This document shows positions 35,005-47,783 of a DNA stretch of 64,000 nucleotides, piece after piece (within the stretch, counting starts at the first letter, position 1; each line of letters opens with the position of its first letter). This DNA comes from Letharia columbiana (Eukaryota > Ascomycota > Lecanoromycetes > Lecanorales > Parmeliaceae): positions 149,412 through 213,411 of the forward strand of contig NW_023501114.1 of the NCBI RefSeq assembly GCF_014066305.1, written 5' to 3'. The position numbers and the translations under genes are program-made. Below the pieces are notes generated by a model. It worked only from the letters and a program-made list of their open reading frames with translations, was not told where the DNA came from and searched no databases.

Positions 35005-36793
35005 ATGTCCTCTTTGCTGAGGACCGTCAACCGAACAGCGATTCGGCAGCTGCAAAAGCAGAGATCTTTCTCTCATTGCTTAAGTGGAAAGACACCGACG
35101 AATAGCCCATCAGATCCGCTACAGAATTCGAGATCGTATCCTACTTCTTCTTCAAGAAGTCCTTTCTCAACAATGGCCGCTCTCAAGTCCAATGCCCCCG
35201 CAATGGCCGGCGTCAGGGAATTCGATCCAGAGATCAAGGACATGGCCAGCTATATCCACAACTACAAAGTTGACTCGGACCTAGCTGTATGTGAATACCT
35301 CTATCCAGTCTTCCAATGGGATCGCCATTGACTCTCTTCGCTCGACAGTATGAAACCGCACGCTACGTTTTCCTCGATACCATCGGCTGCGGCCTTGAAG
35401 CTCTTCGGTTCAAAGAATGCACCAAGCTCCTCGGACCTATCGTTGAAGGTACCATCGTCCCACATGGCACTCGAGTGCCCGGTACCCCCTACGTCCTCGA
35501 TCCTGTCAATGGCGCCTTCAACATTGGAGCGATGATCCGATGGCTCGACTACAATGACTGTTGGCTAGCAGCTGAATGGGGCCACCCTTCAGACAATCTG
35601 GGAGGGATATTGGCGGTGGCAGACTGGATATCGAGAACGAATCGTGCTGGAGGGCATGTTGGGAACGGGACCATTGTCAAGATCAAGGATGTCCTGGAAG
35701 CTATGATCAAGGCGCATGAGATACAAGGATGCTTGGCGCTGGAGAATTCCTACAACAAGGTTGGGTTGGATCATGTTGTGCTGGTCAAGGTCGCCACCGC
35801 GGCCGTAGTCTCGAAGATGCTGGGTCTACCAGAAAGACAGACCGCCGATGCCATATCACAGGCTTGGGTTGACGGGCAGAGCCTGCGGACATACCGACAC
35901 TCGCCGAACACGATGTCGAGAAAGTCTTGGGCGGCGGGCGATGCATGTCAAAGAGCCGTCAACTTGGTACTGAAAGTGCAAAAAGGCGAGCATGGTGTCC
36001 CTACAGTCCTCTCGGCCCCAGTATGGGGGTTCTACGATGTAGCTTTCAAAGGCAAGAAATTCGAATTCCAGCGGCCGTATGGGAGCTACGTGATGGAGAA
36101 CATCTTATTCAAAGTCTCATACCCAGGTACATCCCCTCCTCGGCTGTCTACTCGCAGCAACGCTGACCGTTTCCGTACCCAGCCGAATTCCACTCCCAAA
36201 CCGCCATCGAAGCTGCCAAAAAGATCAACGCCCAGCTCTCGGAACAAGGAAAGTCCGCGGAAGACATCAAATCCATCACCTGCCGCACCCACGAAGCTTG
36301 CATCCGCATCATTGACAAACAACACAAACCCATGGACAACTTCGCCGACAGAGACCACTGCATACAGTACATGGTAGCGACCATGCTCGTCTTCAACCGT
36401 CTGCACGCGACAGACTATACCGATGGCTCGGAAGCTGCCACCAGCCCGCTCGTCGAGAAGTTGAGGAGGACCATCTCTTGCGTCGAAGACCCCGAGTTCA
36501 CCAGAGCCTACCACGATCCCAACATGCGGACGATACCCAACGCCCTCACCGTCACGCTCGAGGATGGCACCGTGCTCGAAGAGTCGGTCGTGGAGGCGCC
36601 ATTGGGGCACAAGCTGAGGCGAGAGGAGGCGAAGCCGGAAATCCTGGAGAAATTCGAAAGGCACCTGGGGCCACATTTTGAATCGGAGAAGGTGCAAGAG
36701 CTGGTCGAGCTGGGGAAGGATAAGGAAAGGCTGGAAAACATGGGCGTTGATGAGTATATGGATAAGTACGTGAAGGAAAAAATGCAATGGTAG
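35005..36793 (+). CDS. prpD: 2-methylcitrate dehydratase (MmgE/PrpD family)
   Basis: Exons 35005-35286, 35349-36126 and 36183-36793 join in phase to 556 aa. The enzyme dehydrates 2-methylcitrate in the mitochondrial methylcitrate cycle, which clears propionyl-CoA. Family hallmarks include [50 protein letters not shown] and the C-terminal domain with [20 protein letters not shown]. The N-terminal ~50 residues are rich in Ser, Arg and Gln with almost no acids, as in a mitochondrial presequence. Splicing restores KVSYPAEFH across intron 2. Length is normal. No other methylcitrate-cycle gene is seen nearby. Confidence 0.95.
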
Positions 36794-39700
36794 ACTATGC
36801 GCAATGGGTAGATGAACCTTCTTCCTTGGATATGTCGTATATACCCTCCCAAACGAATGAACTCATCCCCTATCATCCATCCATCCTCCAACTCAACAGC
36901 TCACATCGACAGTACCTACCTAACCAGCCCTAGTACGTACTCTACACTCACTCACTCACTACCTCGGAAACCCCCAATGTCTGAGAACCGGCGCCGTGCC
37001 GTGCTGTTCCTGGTCAGGCATGGCATAGCATAGCATGTGCGGGTACAAGATCGTGGGGGGATGGGGGGGGACTGGCATGGAGGAAGGGGTTGAAGAATGA
37101 AAGAGTGAGATATTATTAGAGAAGAGGAGGGAGGGAAGAGGAGGGAAGAATGAGAGGGTGGGATACTATTGGGGAAGGGAGGGAAGGAAAGGAAGGGAAG
37201 GGAAGTCCAGAAATCTCCCCACCCCCATTCTCCCTGAGTTCTTTTCGTCCTCACCTCCACGACGACACCCCTTCCCTCCGCCATCTCCGGCCGCAAATCC
37301 AGATCCAAATCCAGATCCAAACCCAAACCCCCCAACCCATCCTCCTCCCCCCCCTCTCCCCCCCTCTAGCCCGCGCCCGTAAAAGGCGCGCCTGTCCTAC
37401 TACGTCCCATTCCCACCGCGGCCGTGAATCCGTTTTTTCTTTCTTCCTTCCTTCCTTCCTTCCGCCCTTTTATCCTTCTTTCCTTCATCCCTTCCTTCAT
37501 CCTTCATCCCTTCCTTCATCCCTACACCTACGCAAGCACAAACCAGATTATACGTACGTGTGCGTTTCGTTTGATGGGTGTGCTTGCATGCGTGGTGGGA
37601 TGGGATGGGATGGGGGGAAGGGGGGGGGGGGAGATAGCATAGCGTTGTGAGAGGGGAGGGAGGGAGGGAGGGAGGGAGGGAGGAGGAGGAGGAGGAAGGA
37701 GAAAGAAGAAAGGGAGGAAGGGAGGAGGAGGAGGAAGGAAGGAGGAAAGGGGGATGAAGGAAGAGAAAGAAAGAAGGAGAAGGGAGGGAGGAAGAAAGAA
37801 AGGGAAAGAAGGAAGGAAGGAAGAAAGGAAGGAAGGAAGAAGGAAGGAAGGAAGGGAGGAGGGAAGAAGAAAGGAGAAAATGAAGGAGGGAAAGTTCGCC
37901 ATACACCCCCCCTCTCTCTCTCCCCCCCTCCCAAACAACCATCCCAACCATCCCCATCCACCCTCATCCCATCCCTCGCAACCACGGAAAATCTGAAATC
38001 CTTTCTACTCCGTAATACGAGCGCCAAACACGCTCCCATCCCGTCCCGTCCCATCCCATCCCATCCCATCCCATCCATCCTCGCTGCCTCAACCTGCCAA
38101 AAGCGAAGACCGTCCATCCATCCATCCATCCGATTTCCTTGCACCGGGGACGGAGCCATCGGTGCTGCGCGCAGTCGACGTGGTCTTCGTCGTCGACATG
38201 GATGTCCTGGGGAAGGAGGAAGAATCAGCATGCGAGGGGGGTTGAAGGAAGGGTTGCCGATGTCGGTTCTGTTGGTGGTGGGGGTGGATAGGTGAGGGTT
38301 ATATTATACCATCGTATGGAGCGAGCGTGCGTGCGTGCGTGCGCGTTTGGTATAGCCACTTTTCGGTCGGACGGGGTTGGTTTCGCTGTTGGTGTTGGTG
38401 TTGGTGTTGGGGGTTCCGCACTCGATTAGTTATTTTTAGGAGCGATCGGTGTTATGTATAGACGACGTAGATAAGAGGTCTTTATCGTCAAAATCAACGC
38501 CCGGCGGGGGTGGGGGAGGGGGGGTTTACATTGCGGTTGACGGAGACGGCGCTGCTGTATCGTCGGTCGTTTCCCGCATCGTTGGAGTATCCTTCTCGGC
38601 TGCGGCTTCGGCGCAGCCATGGATCCCGACCTCGATTCTGCTGATGGTGCAGCTGGATAAGTAAGTGTAATACTACACCGCCGTAAGTAGCGTGCGTGCG
38701 TGTTCGACATAACCCCTTCCGATCGAACAGAGTTAGTTTCCGAGTTGGGATCTCGAGTCTTGCGATAATTTTTGGGGGGAGGGGGGTGTTGGGTAATGGG
38801 TTTGTGGTATCTGAACTCGGCTGGATCTTTTACTCTGCTGTGGATTCGCTGTCAGATACGTTGCGAGGGTGGTGGAGGGTTTGTCATGTTGGTGAACGCT
38901 GAGACTGAGAAGGCCAGTGTGTAAAGCATCGATAAACGGCCATGGGCTCGAGGGCCGCAAGGTCAGATAGTGATGTTGCATGTTTCAGAGGCCTAAATCG
39001 GCTCGTGGGATACTCCAAAGGGATAGAAAATGCGATGCCTCGATATTCGATTCGGGGCCGAGCGGTGAGCTGTCCAGAACGGCATCCCAAGGACGATGAC
39101 GAAAGAATAATGAGAGGCATGTGAATACTTTTAAATAGCTATGGCTAGTCGAACCAGATATTTACGGTCGTGGAGTATTGAATGACGGACCGACCGAAAC
39201 AAAAAGACGCACGAACGACAGAGAGCGATAGAGGAAATGGGAGAAGGAGACAAATATCTAGAACTTAGCTTTCGCGGCCAAGAACCACCCACGCGCAAAA
39301 GGGGGGCCGGAGATGCGGAAATGGAATGGGCCGGGCACCCGAAAGGAAAGAGGGAGGAGCTTGAAGGGGCGGGTAACTGTCAAGACACCACAAGGACGGG
39401 ACGTTCAAATCTGTTGCAAAGTATGCTTGCTCAGCTCTGCGCGCTCTCGCGGGTATACCGGATTGCAGAGACTGCGGTGGGCATTCACGTGTGACGATAT
39501 TTATGGACCGCTACGATGGAAATGCTCGTGGGAGATATTGTCTTAAAGACTGAAATGGTGTTGGGATATGAAGATGCTCGGGAGCTACGACAGGAGGTGA
39601 GCGCAGGATAGCTGCAGGGTGTGGTGCCCCACGCGCTGTAGGTGAAAGTGGCGAGGTTGAGCCCTCTGCAGTTTAGGTTCGATGAACGGATGGGCGCGAA

Positions 39701-40339
39701 TCTTCTGTTTGTTATTGTAAATGTGCGGTTGGACTTTGAGGGTAGCGATATGGTTAGAGATTGATGGCGGTGCTACTGCTCGGTGAGATGGTACCAATTC
39801 GGGTATTCGTGGTTGTCATTCATGGTTGTCAGTGCCCCGATCAGTGCTAATGATGCAATATCAACGGAGGGCGGGGTAAGAGGAGGTATCTAGGTTGCGG
39901 AGAAGGAACATCAACATTGACTTGAAGGTAGGAAGACGGTAAGATTCATTTTGATACCGGGATCAAAAGAAAGTATGCACGTTTCGAAAAGACGTCGATA
40001 GCTTAAGCCGACGACAGCATCAAAGAAAATTTATTGAACCAGCCAATCGGCCCAGCGCGGATAGACTAGACGGACGGACGCGCAGGCATTGGGGAACCAC
40101 ATCACATGCCGAGAACGCCCGCGGCGAGAACATGCTGTTCAAGGAATCGCGAGGCATCTTGATGACAATCCCAAATACTGGTAGGGAAAGCAAACGAGAT
40201 GCCATCACTTGGCGGCTCCACCTGCAGGGACATGTGGCTGACGGTGAGCCAGTAATTGCGACGTGGCAATTTCCTGGGTGTCGGGTGCTCTCCCAGGTGG
40301 CCATTCAGAGCGTTACGGACTGTTATCTATATTTGTTTT
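36794..40339. other. 3.5-kb spacer rich in simple sequence
   Basis: No gene is supported. The stretch holds the purine/pyrimidine tracts annotated separately. A diverged duplicate around GTGC repeats is also present: gagcgtgcgtgcgtgcg near 38320 and aagtagcgtgcgtgcgtg near 38685, each followed by related sequence. Long open frames over the simple repeats (for example 37400-38231 minus) encode only Ser/Pro/Phe/Leu low complexity and are artefacts. Confidence 0.6.
37085..38110. repeat. Strand-asymmetric purine/pyrimidine simple repeats
   Basis: Purine runs occur on the plus strand at 37090-37205. A pyrimidine run of CTTCC type lies at 37430-37530. A very long purine run at about 37650-37890 is made of ggag, ggaa and aagg units. 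CCATC-type repeats follow at 38035-38130. The pyrimidine and purine runs are reverse complements of each other across about 100 bp, so hairpin or triplex (H-DNA) structures are possible. Confidence 0.8.
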
Positions 40340-43160
40340 TGTCAGCGTATCTAGTTCCTTCATGTTCTATGCATGCGTTCCTTCTACATCCTTCCATGCT
40401 ATTCCATCATTATTCCTTTCATATAGCTAGCCATAGATAGCAGTGCTTTATTCTCCATCAGCTACATAATGGCTAATGGCCCCACCACTGAATCTACATG
40501 CTTTCTATCACCACTGCTGTGCTACGCTGAGAGGTTATGAGCCCCCGATTGATGCTAGTAATACATTAACATTCCAATTACATCAAATTTCAAAAAAACA
40601 CACACACACGTCCTTCTAGCCACAATGGGCAAATCAGGACAACAAACGGTAAAGGCCAACAGCCTATCACACCCACACCAGAGGAGTTACAGAAATTATA
40701 TGACCTACGGGCCCAGAAGGCAAATCAGGTAAAGCTTAAACAGTCACGGCCCAAGAAGATCTTCAAATTCGCTATACCCTCATCGACAATCAACATCCCT
40801 ACGCTTAAGGGAGCATCAATTGGGACCGCTGGTACCAAACGATATATGGTTGCTATCAAATAGCTGGAATACACTCGATCCTCGCTAGAACACTAACCCA
40901 GCCACAAAAGGACGAAGAGTACGATAAATAAAAGTCCGCTAACTCATGGATTGAAGTAACATCCGTATATCTCTTGAGTCAGATAATCATGCCCACATCA
41001 CAGGTATCCATGGTGCACACAACATGATCAAAGCACTCGAAGGTACATACAAATCTAAAGAATACACCTCCCATAAAGTACTGTAAAGGACCATTAACCG
41101 TACAAGCTTAGCTGACTACAAAGGAGTCACTAAGTACATTAAGACAATCAAACAGGCCAAACAAAACTCGCTAAGTTAGACCACCATTACACGTAGAAGA
41201 TCACAACGTCTTTTCTTTATAGACTTCCCTCCTCTTACGAATCATTTATAAAAATCGTCTTGAACGCCGAGACAAAGACGCCAACGGAAGGCTGTTAAAC
41301 CAGTTTCGACTATATCGTCGAACAACTCCTTAATCGAGAACATCATCAGAAACTAACTAGTACCATGACTCCAATGGCAAGGCCATATTTATAAATAATA
41401 AGAACAAGGGGAACGGCGGCAATGACCGCAACAACAACAACAATTACATTTTTAGCCCAAGTGTGACGACTGTGGTCGCCACCATAGTAGGACTTGCTGG
41501 CTATCCAACCCCGACCAGGCCTCCGCTGAGTGGGTTGAAAGAATAAGGACCGTATCGGGAATTCAAGAGAAGAAGAAGGCTAGCAAGCCTACCTCCACCG
41601 GATCCACCGAAAACTAAAAATAGTAAGGGCGGCCTGTGCGAGGCTGTTACGACATCACGTGATGACAGCTGGTATTTCGATAATGCAGCCTCATTTCACA
41701 TGACATATTCCGAAGCCTATTTCGTTGAGGAATTAACACCCTCGAAAACCCCATCCAGTCGAGACTGCTGATGGAAGGATATTGGAGCCACTGCCGTGGG
41801 CAATGTTTTGCTGAAGACCCTTATTGAGAATAACGACGGCGAGGATGAAGAATGTATGCTCACACTTGTAAACGTCCACTATATCGAAGATCTATCCACA
41901 ATCTACTCTCCTAGGCACGTTCCAACGTAACAACCTCACTTACACCGAAAGGGGACCGTTTAAAAGTCTATAACGACAATAACGATACTATCCTTAAGGG
42001 AGAACTGATAAACACACTTTACAAGCTAAGACTACATCATTTAAAGCTGCAATGGCCAAAGAGATCGCCATAACGCGGTTATCAGAAGGCTAACCACCGA
42101 AGGCAACAGCCATTAAATGGCATCAAGCATTAAGCCACCTAAATTTCGATGACGTTGCCAGGCTACCGGCCATAATAGAGGGAATAAAAATCATAGACAA
42201 CACAAAAGACAATTTTGTAAGCCATGCACCTACGGAAAACGAAGAAGACCCCAAACCACAAACCAATAACTGAGATAGAAAATGCTTTTGATAGCATCCA
42301 CACAGACCTCTTTAATGGCGAATCAACATTACCCCGCTCCAAGAAGGCCACTACTATTACTCCACAAAGACCGATCAAAACTCGATTCCGGTGGGCAGAC
42401 TTCTTGAAAACCAAGGACCGGACTTAAGTCACTACATATTCGTTCTAATAACGGTGGTGAGTATAACAATAAGGAAACCCGAGACTAGCTAGCCTCCCAA
42501 GGATACGAAAAGTTAACCATACCCGATTCACCTAAACAGAATGGCATTGATGAGCGTACCAATAACATTCTCATTCAGAGGCATGTACCCAGTTGATAGC
42601 TGCAGATCTACCACCAAACCTATAGGCTAAGGCAATTAGAACAGCTATTCTAAACACAATTACTCACCTACGACCCCATTAAGAAGGTGCCATAACACTA
42701 TGAGGCCCTTATTGGAAGAAGCCAAACATAGCTCACCTAAGGCCATTTGGGACGACGGTTTACGCCCACAACTACAAGCACAAACAAAAGGGAAATGGCC
42801 AAACAAGGGTTCAATGTGTCTTACTTGGCTGGATACGATACATCCTACCAGAGCTAGGACAAACGATTCGGAGGATTCTAAACGGATGTCATTGGACTGG
42901 GGGAGTCAGGAGGAGTGTGAACACAAAAAAAAAACCAGCGATTCGGAGGACGCTGGACACTAGATGATACATGATTTTGGCGTTGGAATAGAGGTTTTGG
43001 ATGTCACTAGACGGGAGTGTCAGCGTGTCTAGTTCCTTCATGTTCTATGCATGCGTTCCTTCTACATCCTTCCTGCATATTCCATCATTGTTCCTTTCAT
43101 GTAGCTGCCATGATGGTGTTTGTTCTCCATCGCTCATAATGGCTTGCCCCTAATTACTGT
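40340..43160 (+). mobile_element. Decayed Ty1/copia retrotransposon without reverse transcriptase
   Basis: Direct repeats begin at 40340 and 43018 (tgtcagcg, then tctagttccttcatgttctatgc) and match for about 130 bp, as LTR remnants would. Between them, in broken frames on the plus strand, are a gag-like segment near 40690-40860 and a zinc-knuckle-like CDDCGRHHSRTCW near 41462. A protease/pre-integrase part follows (WYFDNAASFHMT near 41670, KWHQALSHLNFDD near 42117). Integrase traces come next (NNGGEYN near 42450, a PDSPKQNGIDERTNN-type motif near 42525). Many stops interrupt all of it. I see no reverse transcriptase or RNase H, so the element is truncated inside. Unlike the block at 24.7-29.6 kb it is not AT-saturated. 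Confidence 0.72.
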
Positions 43161-44605
43161 TTTTCACCCTGTTTGTTGTTTTTTTTTCTTTTCTTATCTC
43201 TTTTCGAATTGCTCCTTTGCATGCAGGGGGCAGGTATGTCGCGCAGAAAAATTGGAGAGCTTGCAGAAAGCATTCTGTTTTTAATCCACAGGATCACGGT
43301 GGGTAGCAGTCGATGGGATCCGACCTGGGGCCGGAGAGTGCGGCTGCCGCGCAGGAGACGCACGCGGTGCATTGCGAGGTCGCTCGAAGTGAGCGGGGTC
43401 TCCACAAAAGGTGGAGGAGGTTTTCCGACCCGGTTCCACGAGGCGTACCTGTCGACCTCCCGCGCGGTCTCCGTCATGATGACACTCATGGCAAATACCA
43501 AATTCTGGCATCCTCTATTTAGCTCCTGGATTCGACCTCACATCTACTTATCTTGCAGAGTGAAATAAAATATTTTGCCGGGAAGAGGCAAGGAAACCTC
43601 CCTGTAGCCCAGCTCGCCCGGCATGCGACACGCAGTCGTGAGTTCCAGGGTGCAGCTCGGTTGCTTCTCGTGCGTTTGCGGTGCATAAGCTCGTCGGGAT
43701 GCATGTGCAACACAGAGACATATGCATCAGGCATGCATTGCGCGCAGTCTGCAGCACGGAAAAGTCTGTTGTCCGGCAAATGATTTTTGCTGTGGGGTAA
43801 GTTGGGTATTTGCAATCGCCGTTGAGCCCGACTACCTGTAATTATTATTTCAACGGCGGACCACTCGGACCAAAGTAAAATGTTATTGCTTCCAGAGATT
43901 GATTGCCAGTGATCACGATCATGATCATTAACATATCGAAGACGCCTTGTCGTCCTCGTCGATAAAAGCAGCGCGCGTCAAACGCTCCGAGGCACTCTCC
44001 CCACCCTCGAGGCTCAAGTCCCCCTGACCATCCCGGCAAAAATCGGCAAAAAATATCCCGCCGCCAAGCCCCCTCCCTATCACCTATGACCGACCCCCCC
44101 CTGAGGGTGTGCGAGCGGATAACCCTGCATCCACAAAGCTAGCCGCTAGCCGCATGCCGTATTTTTGACAAGGACCGTTACCGTACGACCTCGCAGGTTC
44201 CAGGTCCCCAATAATCAAAAATGTACCCCTGCCGGTGCATAATGCAACACTTAACGCATCGTGTGGTTAATGCACCACGACTCTGTTAAATAGCCCGAGA
44301 AGCCCGAGGATCTCCCTACGGGCGTCGGTGCAGAATCGTGGCTTGGATTCGCCTCATGGGGCCGTTTGCAGCTCGTATTTCGCCTGATGGGAGAGGGAAT
44401 GGTTTTAGTACGTTGATTATTGGTGGACCTTACAGAGTTGGTGAGGTCATCATCATCTGAACTGAAAATAGCTGTTTCGATCAGTAGTATATGATCATTA
44501 TTATTATTTGTCATTTGTGCGCATTGATTGAGGAAAAGGAAGGATGGGGGCCATGTGTCCAATAGTCAAGTACGTTAAAGTAGGTTAGGGGAGAGTAGGG
44601 GAGTA
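43161..44605. other. Intergenic between two transposon relics
   Basis: Overlapping short frames at 43154-43815 lack family features. A short inverted repeat (gccgttga near 43817 and tcaacggc near 43850) is present. Nothing else is supported. Confidence 0.5.
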
Positions 44606-46503
44606 CCTAATCGTAGTCCGACTATTCGCTCCGCTCATAGTAGTCCGCAACTCAAAGACGCACTAGACTCAAAGACGTTTTTCGCGATTTGACACCCTAT
44701 ATTGTAATCCACCATTATTCCACCACACCATATCTTTATCTTATTCTGAGCAAGAGAAACTCGTTTAGAAGGCTATTGATAAGTATAAGGACGGTTATTT
44801 TCGCAGCGCTTAGCGGCCGCAGAGCATTATAATCTCAAACCGCGACGGGTGTAAAGACGGCTTCGGGGACAAGCTTCTAGGAGTACTCGAACACCCACCC
44901 ATATACGTCTTACTACGACTCAAGAATAGTCGCTATATAACTATATTAATCGTCTAGATAATATTAAGTATTCACTTCGACTAAATCATATTTAGGGTGC
45001 TGTTGAGTATATTCTAAAAATCGCTTCAAATTTGTATTATCTCTTTAAACCACTCGATAAAGATTAAGCTATACAATTTATAAAACGGTATTTTAAATAT
45101 TATAAACGAAAGCAAAAATCTCTTAGTATCGAGCGTAAGAATATGTATGATATTAAGAGTATACGCGTAGTGTATGAGAAATTTTACGAGGCTGTAAGAG
45201 AAGGGTATATAATATTAAGATATTTGAAATATAAATGAGACTGGCTTTCGAATTGGCTATAGAATCGTTTATTATATTATTACTTTAGATAAAAGTAAGC
45301 CTCTATAATTCGTAGATCCAGATAATCGTAATTATATTACGTTCGTGAATATATTAGCGCCGTAGACTAAGTATATCTTTATTCGTAATTCTAAAGATAT
45401 CTATATTCTATATAAATGAGGTAAAACGACTTACCTTTGAATACTATATTAGTTATTTTATCTACTAAATATTCAAATAACCGACTAGCATATAATTGAC
45501 TATTGCATTTTAATATATTTTCTTATCGTCGTTAAGTAAGAGAATAGAGGATCTTGATTCTAAACGGCTTCGGATCTCATTACATCTACGAATTTCATAC
45601 ATTTACTTAATAATTGAAGATCGACTTATTTATACTTCCCCGTATTCTATACACATTATATAGTTATTAGATGTGGGATGCTTTTAACCATTTAAATACT
45701 ATTATATAAAGGCTATAGATTCGGCTATACGCCTTGAAAGTAGCGACTTTGATAGGCTCGACTTTCTCGTAGCATTTAATTAAATAAGAACCTAAATCTT
45801 TACGCCTAGTATCATATATTTAGCCTTTCGAAAGACTGATTTCGTACCCTATAACCCTGAAGTAATACTCGAAAAATTAGAAATCTGGCACCTCGCGCTA
45901 TAACTTCAGATAGTCTATACCTCTCATACTTGCTAGAACTCTCTATAAAGCTAAAGACGTTATTAAATACGATCATTGATTTAAGAACTACTTGCTACTT
46001 AGGCTTTTATTATTTTAAAGAGTATACGGCAGCCATTAGCCCGGTTTATAAAAGGATCTATTACTAATAGCTACTTGAGACAAATTACTGAGCGAGACAT
46101 TAAGGCCATCCATAAAGAGGCCGTAGTCAAGCGGGCACATAAGACACTTTTAGAGACGATTGCTTAGAAGGGAGGATGGATATCAGTAGATCAAATACGT
46201 AAATCTCTAATTGTGGTGGAAGAAACAGCTATAGAAAAGGCGGAGAAGGCTTTGAAGCGAGCTACTCGGGCTGAGGAAATTCAATAAAAAAGGCCGATAA
46301 GGCCATTAAGGCTTATATCCGAAAGCTGGATTATGATCTATAGAAGCTAGTGTATATATATTAGGACATGTTTATTAGGATTCGAGTTATAGATCGAGAT
46401 CTATGTAGAATTAGAAAGGAATAATGGATTTTCGCGTCTTTGAGACTAGTGCGTCTTTGAGTTGAGGACTACTATGGCGGGCGAATATCGGACTACGATT
46501 AGG
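44606..46503. mobile_element. RIP-degraded DNA transposon (Fot1/pogo-like) with ~70-bp TIRs
   Basis: The left end 44606-44677 and the reverse complement of the right end (about 46434-46503) match over about 70 bases. Both start cctaatcgtagtccga and contain two copies of an actcaaagacg-type motif; three short gaps separate them. The interior is AT-rich and stop-riddled. On the plus strand near 44740 it reads SEQEKLV...AIDKYKDGYFRSA, as in the N-terminal helix-turn-helix of pogo/Fot1 transposases. Near 46090 it reads TERDIKAIHKEAVVKRAHKT and then EKAEKALKRATRAEEIQ, a typical basic/coiled C-terminal segment. The catalytic core is not recognisable. A TA precedes the left end (44604-44605), but no clean duplication is seen on the right. 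Confidence 0.72.
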
Positions 46504-47783
46504 AGATTAATGATTTCCGATGCGCCGGATCTTTTCTTCATCGCGATCTCTGACGAAAGCTTGCTGGGATTGGGATACTTTCCGCTAGTAATGACCGTAA
46601 CAGATAACCGGGCTTGACAGCCATTGAATTGGAACAGACAGACTTTCTCGAGCCACGTTCATGAGACTTTTTCCCCGATTTGAAAGCCTGAGGTCAAGAC
46701 AAGGTTGGCCCGGGTAATCAATTCTTTCTGACGTGAATAATCGATGCACCACCTCTGTGAGCTTGATAATACCCGGGAGCCACCGATTCAACATAAGGCC
46801 CTTTTCTGCTCTTTCCCCTTGCTTGGAGCGTCTCCACTTCCTGAGACCCTGGTAGATCCTGTGAAAGCCGTGGTCAATAATCCCATGATTGATCAGGCCA
46901 TGTGGAGATGAAAGCCCAGCTGCAACGTCAGCATCAAATTACCACATCCTTTTCGCCCAAGTCCAACGGTGCTAATCTAGGTCGAATTGTTTCCGAGGCG
47001 CGAATAGCGGCTTTCGGAGCAACGTCCTATCCAAAACCGGAAGAGCATGCATCGCCTGTTTGTGCACATCGCTACCGAATCCTCACCAGCCACTCAATGT
47101 TGGAAAGGTTGAAGTCTTCCCTGTTTTGGATGCGCCCACTGCTTCAGGAGTAGCTTGCGACCTCTAGATGGGACGGGAGACCAGCGCCAGAGGCTTGACA
47201 GGGGAGACGGTGGGCCAGAACGTGACTAGGCAAGGGCGTGAAACGCCATGGATTTGGGAAGGGTAAAGACTAGTACCAGTCTGTTGGTTCTCGAAATAGA
47301 TCTTTCCGATGTCATACCTGACCTAGTTGGTGATCCAGATTGCAGAGATAACGAGGAAAAAGGCGGCACATTCATCCTATCGAGAGTGATAGACTGGATA
47401 AAGATAAGGAAATGGGAATGAGGAAATAACAGATAGTCGGGAAATAGAAGGCAGATAGATGGCAGACATGTTGTGACCTGTGAAGGCAGTAGTTGATATT
47501 AGGTATTGTGTAGAGTTAGCAGCGACGACAAGCTTGTCGCCCTGATCCGAGAGTGTCGTCCGTCTATATATGTATCCATCATTAAAACTGCCTCCCCATC
47601 TATATACCAGTAACTTGCATCAAAGCCAGCTACCATAGCCGAAACAGATCTTCAACGCTTTGGAGTAAGCCATGGATAAAACCAAGCGTAGCAGAATGTC
47701 GCCGAAAACTCCTCCGCCTGCTTGGCCGCTGTGAAACGCCATAAAATGAAGCCGAAAATGCGAGGGTATCGAGGGCGACGGGT
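46504..47783. other. Intergenic
   Basis: No gene is recognised. The short frames at 46585-46794 (minus) and 46902-47153 (plus) lack recognisable features. Confidence 0.5.

Noticed and set aside
37400..38231. Long minus-strand frames over the purine tract
   Set aside because: They encode only Ser/Pro/Leu/Phe low complexity created by the simple repeat in every frame.
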